A stretch of DNA of 45,322 nt from Bacteroidota bacterium (GCA_023458535.1 JAEWYW010000005.1:1-45322); one strand, 5' to 3'; positions 25,637 to 33,258 are shown, counted from the first letter of the stretch. The notes: a model not told the origin generated them from the letters alone. Program-made: numbers and translations.

Positions 25637-26128
25637 ATGAAGAATATAGTTTTAATAATTGTAGGATTAACGGCAATTATTTCATGTAAAAAAGACGAAA
25701 AACCCACTTATATCACTGAGGAAACTGTAGCAACTACAACTGCTCAGCCCGCCAACGGTTCTGCGACTGTTACACCAAACACAGCGGTGAATACAGTGCC
25801 GAATGCGGTACAAATTGATCCAAACTCACCACAGGTAGCCAATTTCCAAGTCCCAAATAAAGCGAATACAAATGTAAAAACCGCTCCAGGAATGAATCCT
25901 CCTCATGGTGAGCCAGGTCACCGATGCGATATACCAGTAGGACAACCTCTTAACAGCAAACCTGCAGCTGCTGCCACGCCTGCCGCAGCGCCACAGGTAA
26001 TCAATACAACTCCAGCACCTCAACCGGTTACAAATCCTGTAGCGTCTGGAGTAAAACCTAAAACCAATCCTCCTCATGGAGAGCCTTGGCATGACTGCGG
26101 GTTGAAAGTGGGTGATCCATTACCATAA
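25637..26128 (+). CDS. lipoprotein with duplicated NPPHGEPxHxC motif
   Basis: From the ATG at 25637 the protein has 163 residues. It begins with a lipoprotein signal (MKNIVLIIVGLTAIISC), then a low-complexity Thr/Ala/Pro/Asn region. Two copies of a 20-residue motif follow: NPPHGEPGHRCDIPVGQPLN (87-106) and NPPHGEPWHDCGLKVGDPLP (144-163, the exact C-terminus). The His-x4-His-x-Cys pattern could bind a metal, but no function is known to me. I recall similar motif repeats in other flavobacterial lipoproteins. It sits between a two-component system and two metal-binding genes. A TTG-started longer frame from 25607 would spoil the signal peptide and is rejected. Confidence 0.82.
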   Translation: MKNIVLIIVGLTAIISCKKDEKPTYITEETVATTTAQPANGSATVTPNTAVNTVPNAVQIDPNSPQVANFQVPNKANTNVKTAPGMNPPHGEPGHRCDIPVGQPLNSKPAAAATPAAAPQVINTTPAPQPVTNPVASGVKPKTNPPHGEPWHDCGLKVGDPLP

Positions 26129-26135
26129 TTTTTAG

Positions 26136-26143
26136 TAATTTTG
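26136..26143 (+). promoter_or_regulatory. putative -7 box (TAATTTTG) of the Cys-rich protein gene
   Basis: An exact TAnnTTTG match starts eight bases after the lipoprotein stop and lies four bases before the GTG start of the next gene. Confidence 0.4.
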
Positions 26144-26147
26144 CATT

Positions 26148-26501
26148 GTGAAAAACTGGAAACTTATCTTCATGATACTCTGTTTAGGACTCTTTTTAGT
26201 TCCTAAAGAAAGTTTGTGGAGTAAAGTTTCCATTGAAAATTGCTGTACATCTCAAGAAATGTCAGATTGTTGTCAAGCCGATGGAACAGCGAAACATGAA
26301 AAGTCTAAAGACGGTAAACATTGTGAGGACGATTGTTGCTCTACTTGTGTTTCCTGTTTTCATATGGTAGCCTCGGTGGCAAACAAAAATACATTTGTAG
26401 ACATTCAGTTTACTCAAGATCATGCTGTTGAGTTTTCTTACACTCAACCTTTCTTTTCAAACAGTTTAAAAGAAATTTGGCAACCGCCAAAACTGGGATA
26501 A
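26148..26501 (+). CDS. small exported Cys-rich protein, HYC_CC_PP-like
   Basis: This 117-residue protein starts with GTG and a hydrophobic signal (KLIFMILCLGLFLVP). The mature part has nine cysteines, mostly paired (C32-C33, C41-C42, C63-C64, plus C59, C67, C70), and histidines at 50, 58, 72 and 92. It ends IWQPPKLG. The paired cysteines, the CFH element and the terminal PP resemble the Bacteroidetes family NCBI calls HYC_CC_PP, often next to TonB receptors, though this is from memory. A periplasmic metal-binding role is an inference. It precedes the HMA-containing receptor by 65 bases that hold an inverted repeat. Confidence 0.78.
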   Translation: MKNWKLIFMILCLGLFLVPKESLWSKVSIENCCTSQEMSDCCQADGTAKHEKSKDGKHCEDDCCSTCVSCFHMVASVANKNTFVDIQFTQDHAVEFSYTQPFFSNSLKEIWQPPKLG

Positions 26502-26513
26502 AAACTTCTGAAA

Positions 26514-26537
26514 TGTTCAAGATCAACCTCTTGAACA
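26514..26537 (+). promoter_or_regulatory. inverted repeat before the HMA receptor gene
   Basis: TGTTCAAGA (26514-26522) and TCTTGAACA (26529-26537) form a perfect 9-bp inverted repeat with a 6-base spacer. AAGATTTTT follows, so it may be a weak terminator or attenuator. It could equally be an operator for a dimeric regulator. Confidence 0.5.
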
Positions 26538-26566
26538 AGATTTTTACTACCTAAATTTTTAAACTT

Positions 26567-29266
26567 ATGAAAAATCTTATTTCCAAGATGTTACTTGGTT
26601 TTACCTTATTTTTATATTCACTTACATACGCACAACAACCTGAAAAACACACTTATAAAGTGAGTGGTAGTTGTGAGATGTGTAAAGACAGAATTGAAAA
26701 AACCGCTAGAGATAACGGTGCAAAAACCGCCGTTTATTCATTAGACGCTCAAACACTGACACTAGAAACAGAAACAAATAAAGCGGATGAAATTCTCAAA
26801 AAGATTGCTGAAGCAGGTCACGATAACGAGAAATACAAAGCTCCGGATGAAACCTATAAAAACCTTCCAGGATGTTGTCATTACGACAGAAGTTTAATTC
26901 CGGCTACACCACATGAAAATATAATTTCCTCCAAAAAAGAAAATGAATATTATGTACGTGGAAATTGTGGCTCCTGCAAATCTAGAATTGAAAAAGCAGC
27001 AAAAGACGCTGGTTCTACATCAGCATCATGGGATGCGGAAACTCAAAAAATAACGTTGGATTTTGATCCTCACAAAACATCGGCAGAAAAAATTCTCAAA
27101 AAAATTGCAGATGTCGGTCATGATAACGAAATGTTTAAGGCCTCCGATGCTGTTTACAAAGCACTTCCAGGTTGCTGTCTGTACGATAGGGACCTTCCAC
27201 TGGGTGTAAAAAGTCCGTTAGTACACATGGATGAAACAGATTCCACAATAGCAAATAAACCTTCTAACAATTCTGCTCACGGTGAACACGATGGCCATAA
27301 TCACGCCGATACAAGCGATAAAAGTATTGAAGGAGTTACCATTTTAGGAGCTAAAGCCTCCACGTCATTAAGTAAAAAAGAAGCTGGACTTGTATTAAAT
27401 ATTAATAAAAAAGAGCTTTTAAAGGCTGCTTGCTGTAACCTTTCTGAAAGTTTTGAAACCAATGCCACAGTGGATGTTTCTTTTAACAATGCAGTTACAG
27501 GCACTAAACAACTGAAGATGTTAGGTTTAGATCAAAAATATACGAGTCTAACCAAAGAACTCCTCCCTGAAATTAGAGGTTTAGCATCCGCTTATGGTTT
27601 GAACTTTATCCCTGGCAGATGGATTGAAAGTATTCAGTTGACCAAAGGCGGAAGTACAGTAACCAACGGTTACGAAAGTATAACAGGGCAGATCAATACC
27701 GAACTTCTAAAACATTCTGAAAAACCCGAAACTTCACTCAATTTGTTTTCAGATTTTAATGGACGCGCAGAAGCAAACATTACCCATGTTTCCCCTATTA
27801 ATGATCATTGGACTCAGTCCTTTCTACTTCACGGAAACGGAACTTTTGGTGATACTGATATGAATGATGATACGTTTTTAGACCGTCCAAAGGGGACGCA
27901 GATCAATGCTGCTTATTTATTGAATTATAATGATTTAAATCACTCAGGATTTGGTTCTCATTTCGGAATTAATTTCGTGAGAGATGAAAGAACAGCTGGA
28001 CAAATTGGGTTCAATAAAAATGTTCCACAAAAAGACCAAAATGCATACGGTGTGGGCATTGATATTTCAAGATTTCAAGTTTGGAATAAAACAGGTTATG
28101 TATTTAAAGGAAAGCCTTATCAGAGCATAGGTTTGATGAACCAGTACGTTTATCATCAGCAAGATAGTTTCTTTGGATTGAGAAATTATTATGGTAAACA
28201 GCATACCTATTTTTCAAATTTAATTTTTGAGAGCATCATCGGAAATACCAACCATAAATATAAGTTGGGGGCAAGCTTTTTATATGACGGGTTTGATGAG
28301 CAATACATTGATACCTTTTTTAAGAGAAATGAGATCGTGCCCGGAATTTTTGCTGAGTATACGTTAACTGGTGAAAAATATACCTTAGTTGCAGGAGCAA
28401 GGGCAGATTTTCATAATCTTGCAGGAACACAGTTTACGCCAAGGTTGAACTTTAAGTATGATATTACTCCACAAACAATTTTAAGATTATCCGCAGGAAG
28501 AGGCTTTAGAACTGCTAATATTTTTGCGGAAAGTCAGCAATATTTTGCATCAAATAGAAGTATTGAAGTGCTTACCAATGGTGGAAGCATCTATGGCTTA
28601 GAACCGGAAACAGCATGGAACTACGGAATCAGCTTACAGCAAGAATTTAAATTTTTGAATAGAAAATCATCTTTGGTGGTGGATTTCTTTAGAACAGATT
28701 TCCAAAACCAGGTGTTAGCGGATTTAGAGCAATCCGCTCAACAAATAACCTTTTATAATTTAGAAGGTAAATCATTTGCAAACAGTTTCCAAACACAGTG
28801 GGATTTTATCCCTTTTAAAAATTTTGAAGTACGTTTGGCCTATAAATACTATGATGTGCAAGCCGATTATTTGGAAGGAAGAAGAGAAATTCCTTTTATG
28901 GCAAAGCACAGAGGTTTCCTAAATTTAGCTTATAATACCGTAAAAACAGATAAACAAAGAAACTGGACTTTCGATACTACCCTCAACTGGGTGGGTAAAC
29001 AAAGACTTCCTAATATGACTGGTAACCCAAGCGAGTTTCAACTGCCAGCCTATTCCAATTCATATGTTACACTTAATGCGCAAATTTCAAGGAATTTCAA
29101 TGATAAAATAAGAGCATATGTTGGTGGTGAGAACCTTACCTCTTATCATCAGAAAAATGCGATTATTGATTATAAAAACCCGTTTGGGAATTATTTTGAT
29201 GGAGGAATGATTTATGCGCCTATTATGAAGGCCAACTTTTATGTAGGCTTAGATGTTAATTTTTAA
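26567..29266 (+). CDS. TonB-dependent receptor with two N-terminal heavy-metal-associated modules
   Basis: The 899-residue outer-membrane protein has a signal peptide (1-22). Two repeated modules follow at about 29-108 and 128-208. Each starts with a CxxC metal site (C36/C39, C134/C137) in an HMA-like fold and ends with a shared extension GHDNE...KA.D..YK.LPGCC.YDR (C103-C104, C203-C204). A His-rich linker (HGEHDGHNHAD, 238-248) leads into a plug that carries a further Cys pair (AACCNLSESFETN, 289-290). The beta-barrel occupies about 400-899. The usual CarboxypepD_reg domain is not evident. The design suggests binding of a soft metal, probably copper, at the periplasmic face. Import or sensing are both possible, and the substrate is not proven. 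A bidirectional terminator follows. Confidence 0.93.
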   Translation: MKNLISKMLLGFTLFLYSLTYAQQPEKHTYKVSGSCEMCKDRIEKTARDNGAKTAVYSLDAQTLTLETETNKADEILKKIAEAGHDNEKYKAPDETYKNLPGCCHYDRSLIPATPHENIISSKKENEYYVRGNCGSCKSRIEKAAKDAGSTSASWDAETQKITLDFDPHKTSAEKILKKIADVGHDNEMFKASDAVYKALPGCCLYDRDLPLGVKSPLVHMDETDSTIANKPSNNSAHGEHDGHNHADTSDKSIEGVTILGAKASTSLSKKEAGLVLNINKKELLKAACCNLSESFETNATVDVSFNNAVTGTKQLKMLGLDQKYTSLTKELLPEIRGLASAYGLNFIPGRWIESIQLTKGGSTVTNGYESITGQINTELLKHSEKPETSLNLFSDFNGRAEANITHVSPINDHWTQSFLLHGNGTFGDTDMNDDTFLDRPKGTQINAAYLLNYNDLNHSGFGSHFGINFVRDERTAGQIGFNKNVPQKDQNAYGVGIDISRFQVWNKTGYVFKGKPYQSIGLMNQYVYHQQDSFFGLRNYYGKQHTYFSNLIFESIIGNTNHKYKLGASFLYDGFDEQYIDTFFKRNEIVPGIFAEYTLTGEKYTLVAGARADFHNLAGTQFTPRLNFKYDITPQTILRLSAGRGFRTANIFAESQQYFASNRSIEVLTNGGSIYGLEPETAWNYGISLQQEFKFLNRKSSLVVDFFRTDFQNQVLADLEQSAQQITFYNLEGKSFANSFQTQWDFIPFKNFEVRLAYKYYDVQADYLEGRREIPFMAKHRGFLNLAYNTVKTDKQRNWTFDTTLNWVGKQRLPNMTGNPSEFQLPAYSNSYVTLNAQISRNFNDKIRAYVGGENLTSYHQKNAIIDYKNPFGNYFDGGMIYAPIMKANFYVGLDVNF
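26651..27190 (+). repeat. intragenic duplication of the HMA-like module
   Basis: The two modules of the receptor (about 26651-26890 and 26948-27190) align over their length at protein level, with near-identical ends GHDNE and LPGCC.YDR. They arose by tandem duplication and have since diverged in DNA sequence. Confidence 0.75.
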
Positions 29267-29278
29267 ATATCTCTTAAT

Positions 29279-29313
29279 AAAAAAAGGAAATCAAAATTTG
29301 ATTTCCTTTTTTG
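29279..29313. terminator. bidirectional terminator between HMA receptor and L,D-transpeptidase
   Basis: AAAAAGGAAATCAAA (29281-29295) pairs with TTTGATTTCCTTTTT (29297-29311), with A and T tracts on both sides. Confidence 0.85.
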
Positions 29314-29315
29314 TT

Positions 29316-30083
29316 TTAGTTATTGGTAGTTTCTTTTAACCATTCAGAACTCGACAGATATTTCTGGTCCGGATAATAGATAAACAAAGCATTTTTTCCT
29401 TTAATAGTGTTGATGATAGGTGCTGCTAAAGCTCTTGGCACTGCAGGGCAACCCCAACTTCTGCCAATTCTTTTATGCGTTGCCGCAAAATCTTCACTTA
29501 CATAGTCTGCACCATGCATTACAATCGCTCTTTGCAGAGCTGCATCATTATAACCTTTGTCCATACCTAACAGGCGCAAAGAATAACCGTTATCTCCATT
29601 ATAAGTAACATCCGTTATGTAAAATCCAAGACTACTTTGGTAAGAACTCTCTCTGTTAGAAAAATCTGTTGCAAACTCCTCACCAGTGTTTTTCCCGTGG
29701 GCCACTAAAGAATTGAAAAGAACTTTCTTCTCATTGACGTCTATCACCCAAAGTCTTTTGGTGTTGGACGATAATGAAAAGTCACAAATACTCAATAAAT
29801 GAGCATTGGCGTCAAGCTTTCCCGCTTTTTTTAAGTTCTCAAATCCCAGATAAGCTTTTGAAAAAACATCGATGTTGAGTTTATTTCCAGAGTCGAAATT
29901 GATACCGTTGTATAAATCCTCTGTAGTAGTCGAATTTTTTTTTGAAACTTCAGTTGTTGAAATAGATGTATTAGTTGTTGTAGCCTTTATGATATTAAAC
30001 TTATTCTCTTTAATCTCGTGAGATGAATGGAATGATGTTGTTAACATGAATGTAGCAGACAATGCCAATAATAATTTCTTCAT
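29316..30083 (-). CDS. exported L,D-transpeptidase (YkuD_2 family)
   Basis: L,D-transpeptidases cross-link peptidoglycan stems or attach proteins to them. The 255-residue protein has a signal peptide (1-18), a Thr/Ser-rich linker (about 30-60) and a helical lead-in. The catalytic domain has His190 in IVMHGADYVS and Cys212 in RSWGCPAVP, the standard YkuD residues, in the form called murein L,D-transpeptidase catalytic domain (YkuD_2). A second member lies at 36803-37455. A TAAATTTG box at 30112-30119 is 28 bases upstream. Confidence 0.9.
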   Translation of the reverse strand: MKKLLLALSATFMLTTSFHSSHEIKENKFNIIKATTTNTSISTTEVSKKNSTTTEDLYNGINFDSGNKLNIDVFSKAYLGFENLKKAGKLDANAHLLSICDFSLSSNTKRLWVIDVNEKKVLFNSLVAHGKNTGEEFATDFSNRESSYQSSLGFYITDVTYNGDNGYSLRLLGMDKGYNDAALQRAIVMHGADYVSEDFAATHKRIGRSWGCPAVPRALAAPIINTIKGKNALFIYYPDQKYLSSSEWLKETTNN

Positions 30084-30111
30084 AAGCTGATATAAATTCG
30101 TTTTGGTGCTA

Positions 30112-30119
30112 CAAATTTA
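30112..30119 (-). promoter_or_regulatory. putative -7 box (TAAATTTG) of the L,D-transpeptidase
   Basis: Exact consensus on the minus strand, 28 bases before the ATG. A TTG lies 15 bases further upstream, slightly closer than usual. Confidence 0.45.
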
Positions 30120-30215
30120 TAAATTATTCATTTTCAATAAGTTCTCAATTTAAAAGTTTAACGCTATTTAAGAGAATTTAACGCACATAAAAGCTACATG
30201 TTAAAAAAATAACAT

Positions 30216-30743
30216 TTATTTTGCTTTATCCGGTACAAATTCCAAACTTACGGAATTCATGCAGTAGCGTGCGCCTGTAGGCTCGGGACCGTCATTGAAA
30301 ACGTGCCCTAAATGGGAGTCGCAACGCTTGCAAACAACCTCGATACGTTCCATGCCATGGGAAGAATCTCTGTGATAGGCAACGCCTTCTTTATCTGCTT
30401 CAAAGAAACTGGGCCAACCGCAAGTAGATGAAAATTTAGCATCACTTCGGAACAAATGGTTTCCGCAAACCGCACAGTAATATTCGCCTAACTCATCAAA
30501 CTCATTGTATCTGCCGGTAAACGGGCGTTCTGTAGCAGCTTCACGCGCAACTGCATACAAATCGGGAGGCAAAATTTTCTTCCATTCGTAGTTGCTTACG
30601 TTGAGTTTCGTTCGGTCTGTACGCGAATAGTATGGATTGTTTTTTGATGTAGTATCTTCCATTTTCGTAGATTTTATAGGTTTTTGCGTCTGCGAGCACA
30701 TCTGCAGAAAAGTAAATAAGAATATTGAAATAAGAAATTTCAT
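30216..30743 (-). CDS. msrB: peptide-methionine (R)-S-oxide reductase, exported
   Basis: MsrB reduces R-methionine sulfoxide in oxidised proteins. From the ATG at 30743 it has 175 residues: an N-terminal signal, probably of lipoprotein type (FLFTFLQMC, Cys16), then the MsrB domain. Structural zinc ligands are C90/C93 (CAVC) and C138/C141 (CKRC). The catalytic Cys161 is in GARYCMNS and a second cysteine, C108 in STCGWPSF, can resolve the sulfenic acid. A longer frame starting at 30881 runs through the divergent DUF445 gene and is rejected. Only 25 bases separate the two divergent starts. Confidence 0.93.
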   Translation of the reverse strand: MKFLISIFLFTFLQMCSQTQKPIKSTKMEDTTSKNNPYYSRTDRTKLNVSNYEWKKILPPDLYAVAREAATERPFTGRYNEFDELGEYYCAVCGNHLFRSDAKFSSTCGWPSFFEADKEGVAYHRDSSHGMERIEVVCKRCDSHLGHVFNDGPEPTGARYCMNSVSLEFVPDKAK

Positions 30744-30746
30744 ATT

Positions 30747-30763
30747 CAAATTTAGTAAATTTG
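30747..30763. promoter_or_regulatory. shared near-palindrome with back-to-back -7 boxes
   Basis: CAAATTTAGTAAATTTG reads TAAATTTG on the plus strand (30756-30763, five bases before the DUF445 ATG) and TAAATTTG on the minus strand (30747-30754, three bases before the msrB ATG). Confidence 0.5.
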
Positions 30764-30768
30764 AAATT

Positions 30769-32013
30769 ATGAATGATGAACTTAAAAGAAAACAATTAAG
30801 AAAATATAAAACCTTCGCCACCGGACTTTTTGTGTTGATGGCTGTTATCTTTATTGTCACAACGATTCTCCAAAAGACCAACGATTCGCACTGGATTGGC
30901 TATGTTCGTGCGTTCGCCGAGGCAGCTATGGTAGGCGCCTTAGCCGACTGGTTTGCGGTGACGGCCTTGTTTCATCATCCTTTGGGTTTGCCCATTCCAC
31001 ACACCAACTTAATTCAGAATTCTAAAGACCGAATTGGCGATAATTTGGGAAATTTTGTGGTGTCTAATTTTCTTTCACCTCAAAATATCCGTCCGTACAT
31101 TCTTAAGCTCAAAGTATCTAATTTTATTGGAGAATGGCTTGCCAAGGATAAAAATAAAGAAGCGCTTCTTAAAAATTCCTCAGAAATTATTTTAAACATC
31201 ATTAATAAATTGGATGATGCTGAAGTGAGTCGGTTTATAGCCAATAAAGTTCAGGATTTTGGAAACAGCATGGAGCTCAACAAATTATTGGGCAATGGTA
31301 TGGATTATCTTTTGGATAAAAACGACCATCAAAAAATCGTAACCAATCTTTCTTCACAGATAAAAAATTATGTGACGGAAAATAGCGAAATGATAAAAGA
31401 TCGGGTGAAAAAAGAAAGTTATTCGTTTATCCCCAAGTTTGTGGATGATAAAATTGCCGACAAAATTGCCAGCGGACTTTCAAATTTTTTCTTGGAGGTG
31501 GAAGAAGATCCAGAGCATCCTTTACGTGATATTATTACCCAAAAACTGTATGAATTCGCTTCAGATTTAAAAGAAAACGAGCGTTGGAAAAATGAATTTC
31601 AAAACATTAAAAGTGATCTTTTTCAGAATGAGAAGTTCCATCAGTACGCATCCGACATTTGGGTCAGCATTAAAAATACGCTTATTACTGAGTTAACAGA
31701 GGAAAATTCAGGCCTTAAAAAATACTTGCTTAAAAATATTGCAGAACTTGCCCACAATTTGCAAAATGATGAATCCTTGCAACATAAAATTGATCATTGG
31801 GTGCGGGTAACGGCTTATAAATACATTTTGAAAAACACCCATCAAGTGGAAAACCTCATCAGCTCTACGGTTGGCAACTGGGAAGGAAAAGAACTCAGCG
31901 AAAAACTCGAACTAGAAGTAGGCAAAGACCTGCAGTTTATCCGCGTAAACGGTACTTTGGTGGGCGGTTTGGTGGGTTTAATTATCTACACCATCGCACA
32001 TTTTTTCATTTAG
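30769..32013 (+). CDS. DUF445 family membrane-anchored protein
   Basis: From the ATG at 30769 the protein has 414 residues. A first membrane helix (about 16-36) is followed by the family hallmark EAAMVGALADWFAVTALFHHP and RIGDNLGNFVVSNFLS. A long helical, coiled-coil-like middle comes next, and a last helix (GGLVGLIIYTIAHFFI) ends the protein. DUF445 proteins are widespread inner-membrane proteins of unknown function, related to YjiN. The start is placed after the -7 box; an extension to 30637 is antisense to msrB. The stop overlaps the converging DUF2007 gene by four bases. Confidence 0.9.
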   Translation: MNDELKRKQLRKYKTFATGLFVLMAVIFIVTTILQKTNDSHWIGYVRAFAEAAMVGALADWFAVTALFHHPLGLPIPHTNLIQNSKDRIGDNLGNFVVSNFLSPQNIRPYILKLKVSNFIGEWLAKDKNKEALLKNSSEIILNIINKLDDAEVSRFIANKVQDFGNSMELNKLLGNGMDYLLDKNDHQKIVTNLSSQIKNYVTENSEMIKDRVKKESYSFIPKFVDDKIADKIASGLSNFFLEVEEDPEHPLRDIITQKLYEFASDLKENERWKNEFQNIKSDLFQNEKFHQYASDIWVSIKNTLITELTEENSGLKKYLLKNIAELAHNLQNDESLQHKIDHWVRVTAYKYILKNTHQVENLISSTVGNWEGKELSEKLELEVGKDLQFIRVNGTLVGGLVGLIIYTIAHFFI

Positions 32014-32240
32014 TCGATTGTATTTTCGTTGAAATATGCCTCTACTAACTTTTGAGCTTTTTCATAAGTATCTTCTGCCACTTTTAGCTGAACTCCTCCC
32101 GAAGTTGTATTAAAAAGGTTGTAGGTATTGGCCAAGATATTTCCGAAAACGAAAGCCTCAACGCCTTTCGATTCCAGATACAACTTTACCAGTTCAGCTT
32201 CTACTTCGGTATTGAAAATTTTTAATGTGACTAATTCCAT
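32010..32240 (-). CDS. DUF2007 domain protein
   Basis: This 76-residue soluble protein consists of one DUF2007 domain: VTLKIFNTEVEAELVKLYLESKGVEAFVFG, written as its ends VTLKIF and KGVEAFVFG, then GGVQLKVAEDTYEKAQKLV. The fold resembles GlnB-like signal proteins and the family is called a putative signal-transducing protein. It lies 22 bases before the XrtF pair's end and may be cotranscribed with it on the minus strand. Confidence 0.85.
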   Translation of the reverse strand: MELVTLKIFNTEVEAELVKLYLESKGVEAFVFGNILANTYNLFNTTSGGVQLKVAEDTYEKAQKLVEAYFNENTID

Positions 32241-32262
32241 TCGATAAATATAAAATAAAAAC

Positions 32263-32697
32263 TTAAGATTTCGTTTCCAGATGTTTTCTATAATAAAAAA
32301 GCGGAATAATAAGCAGTAAAACCAGCGGTTGAATTACAAATCTGCGGATGTAAAATGTAAATAGATTTCCCACGGAAAATTCAGTAGAAAGACAGTACAA
32401 GTAGATGGGAAAAGTAATGGCAAATACCAGTGTCATAAGAATAACTCCCTGCTTCGTCCAAGTAAAATTTTTAAAAACGGCTTGTATAACAATTGCAGAA
32501 AAAAGAAGATTCAGTGCAAATCTAAAAAAATGACTAAGAATGAGTTGTGACCAGTCAAATTCAGGAAATTTAGCTTTTGTAGAAGCCTCATGAAAATAAT
32601 TTAAGAAAGGATCATAGAAAATGTTGTCTTCTGCGATACGAATTCCTATCAGTCCAGCAATTCCGATAATTAAAATGACAATGTTGGTTATTTTCAT
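32263..32697 (-). CDS. exosortase F system-associated membrane protein
   Basis: From the ATG at 32697 the protein has 144 residues and four membrane helices (about 4-20, 50-70, 80-102, 118-136). It matches the flavobacterial companion of XrtF in size, position and the FYDPFLNYFH segment. Its ATG overlaps the xrtF stop by four bases (ATGA), so the two are coupled. Its role in sorting or membrane targeting is unknown. The extended frame to 32733 lies inside xrtF and is not needed. Confidence 0.87.
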   Translation of the reverse strand: MKITNIVILIIGIAGLIGIRIAEDNIFYDPFLNYFHEASTKAKFPEFDWSQLILSHFFRFALNLLFSAIVIQAVFKNFTWTKQGVILMTLVFAITFPIYLYCLSTEFSVGNLFTFYIRRFVIQPLVLLLIIPLFYYRKHLETKS

Positions 32698-33212
32698 TTT
32701 TTTAGGGCAAAGAATTTTATCCACACCAACCATAAAACGACTACAGATCCATAGATGACCGCAGGGAAAACATAATCATGAAACATTTTCTGATACTCAG
32801 GATATTCATATATTACGATATTCAAACCCACAATTCTCAGAACATTCATCACATGCAGAAAAACCAATCCGATTGCCGCGAAAATAAATGTTTTAGAACC
32901 TTTGTAAAAAGCAAAAATGAAGGCAAGAAAAAGAATCATTACTGATATGGCATTGCAGCCCTCCACCATGCGCGAAACATAATCGTTTACAACATAAAAC
33001 CACATTTGAAGATTGGGAATGTCGTCGTACAACAAAGATTTATATCCCAACATTTCCTGAACGTATTTCACCTGCAATGCAACCCATCTCGAGAAAGGAT
33101 CCAGTCCGCTGTTAATGGTTTCGTTTAAATAAAACTGATACCCCAACAACAGTATTACATACACTACAACAAAGCGCAGTAATATCCATAATATAGGTTT
33201 GAAATCCTTCAT
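32694..33212 (-). CDS. xrtF: exosortase family protein XrtF
   Basis: Exosortases are integral-membrane transpeptidases that cut C-terminal sorting signals, analogous to sortases. The 172-residue protein spans the membrane several times and carries the catalytic triad of the family: Cys86 in EGCNAISV, Arg126 in VLRIVGLN and His145 in MFHDYVFPA. This short form with its coupled partner is the flavobacterial XrtF type. No protein with an obvious tripartite sorting tail is encoded nearby. A TATCTTTG box (33217-33224) lies four bases before the ATG. Confidence 0.92.
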   Translation of the reverse strand: MKDFKPILWILLRFVVVYVILLLGYQFYLNETINSGLDPFSRWVALQVKYVQEMLGYKSLLYDDIPNLQMWFYVVNDYVSRMVEGCNAISVMILFLAFIFAFYKGSKTFIFAAIGLVFLHVMNVLRIVGLNIVIYEYPEYQKMFHDYVFPAVIYGSVVVLWLVWIKFFALKK

Positions 33213-33216
33213 TCAA

Positions 33217-33251
33217 CAAAGATAAAAAATTAACGCAATTTAGTATCTTTG
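33217..33251. promoter_or_regulatory. divergent -7 boxes of xrtF and the amgK-like gene
   Basis: TATCTTTG is present on the minus strand at 33217-33224 (four bases from the xrtF ATG) and on the plus strand at 33244-33251 (seven bases from the kinase ATG). The 46-base gap leaves each promoter's upstream part overlapping the other. Confidence 0.5.
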
Positions 33252-33258
33252 TCGCTTC

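Noticed and set aside
30744..30881. N-terminal extension of MsrB to 30881
   Set aside because: The extra residues come from the antisense strand of DUF445, and the internal ATG at 30743 gives a normal signal sequence.
32698..32733. Earlier start for the XrtF-associated protein
   Set aside because: It lies inside xrtF; the ATG overlapping the xrtF stop starts directly at the first membrane helix.
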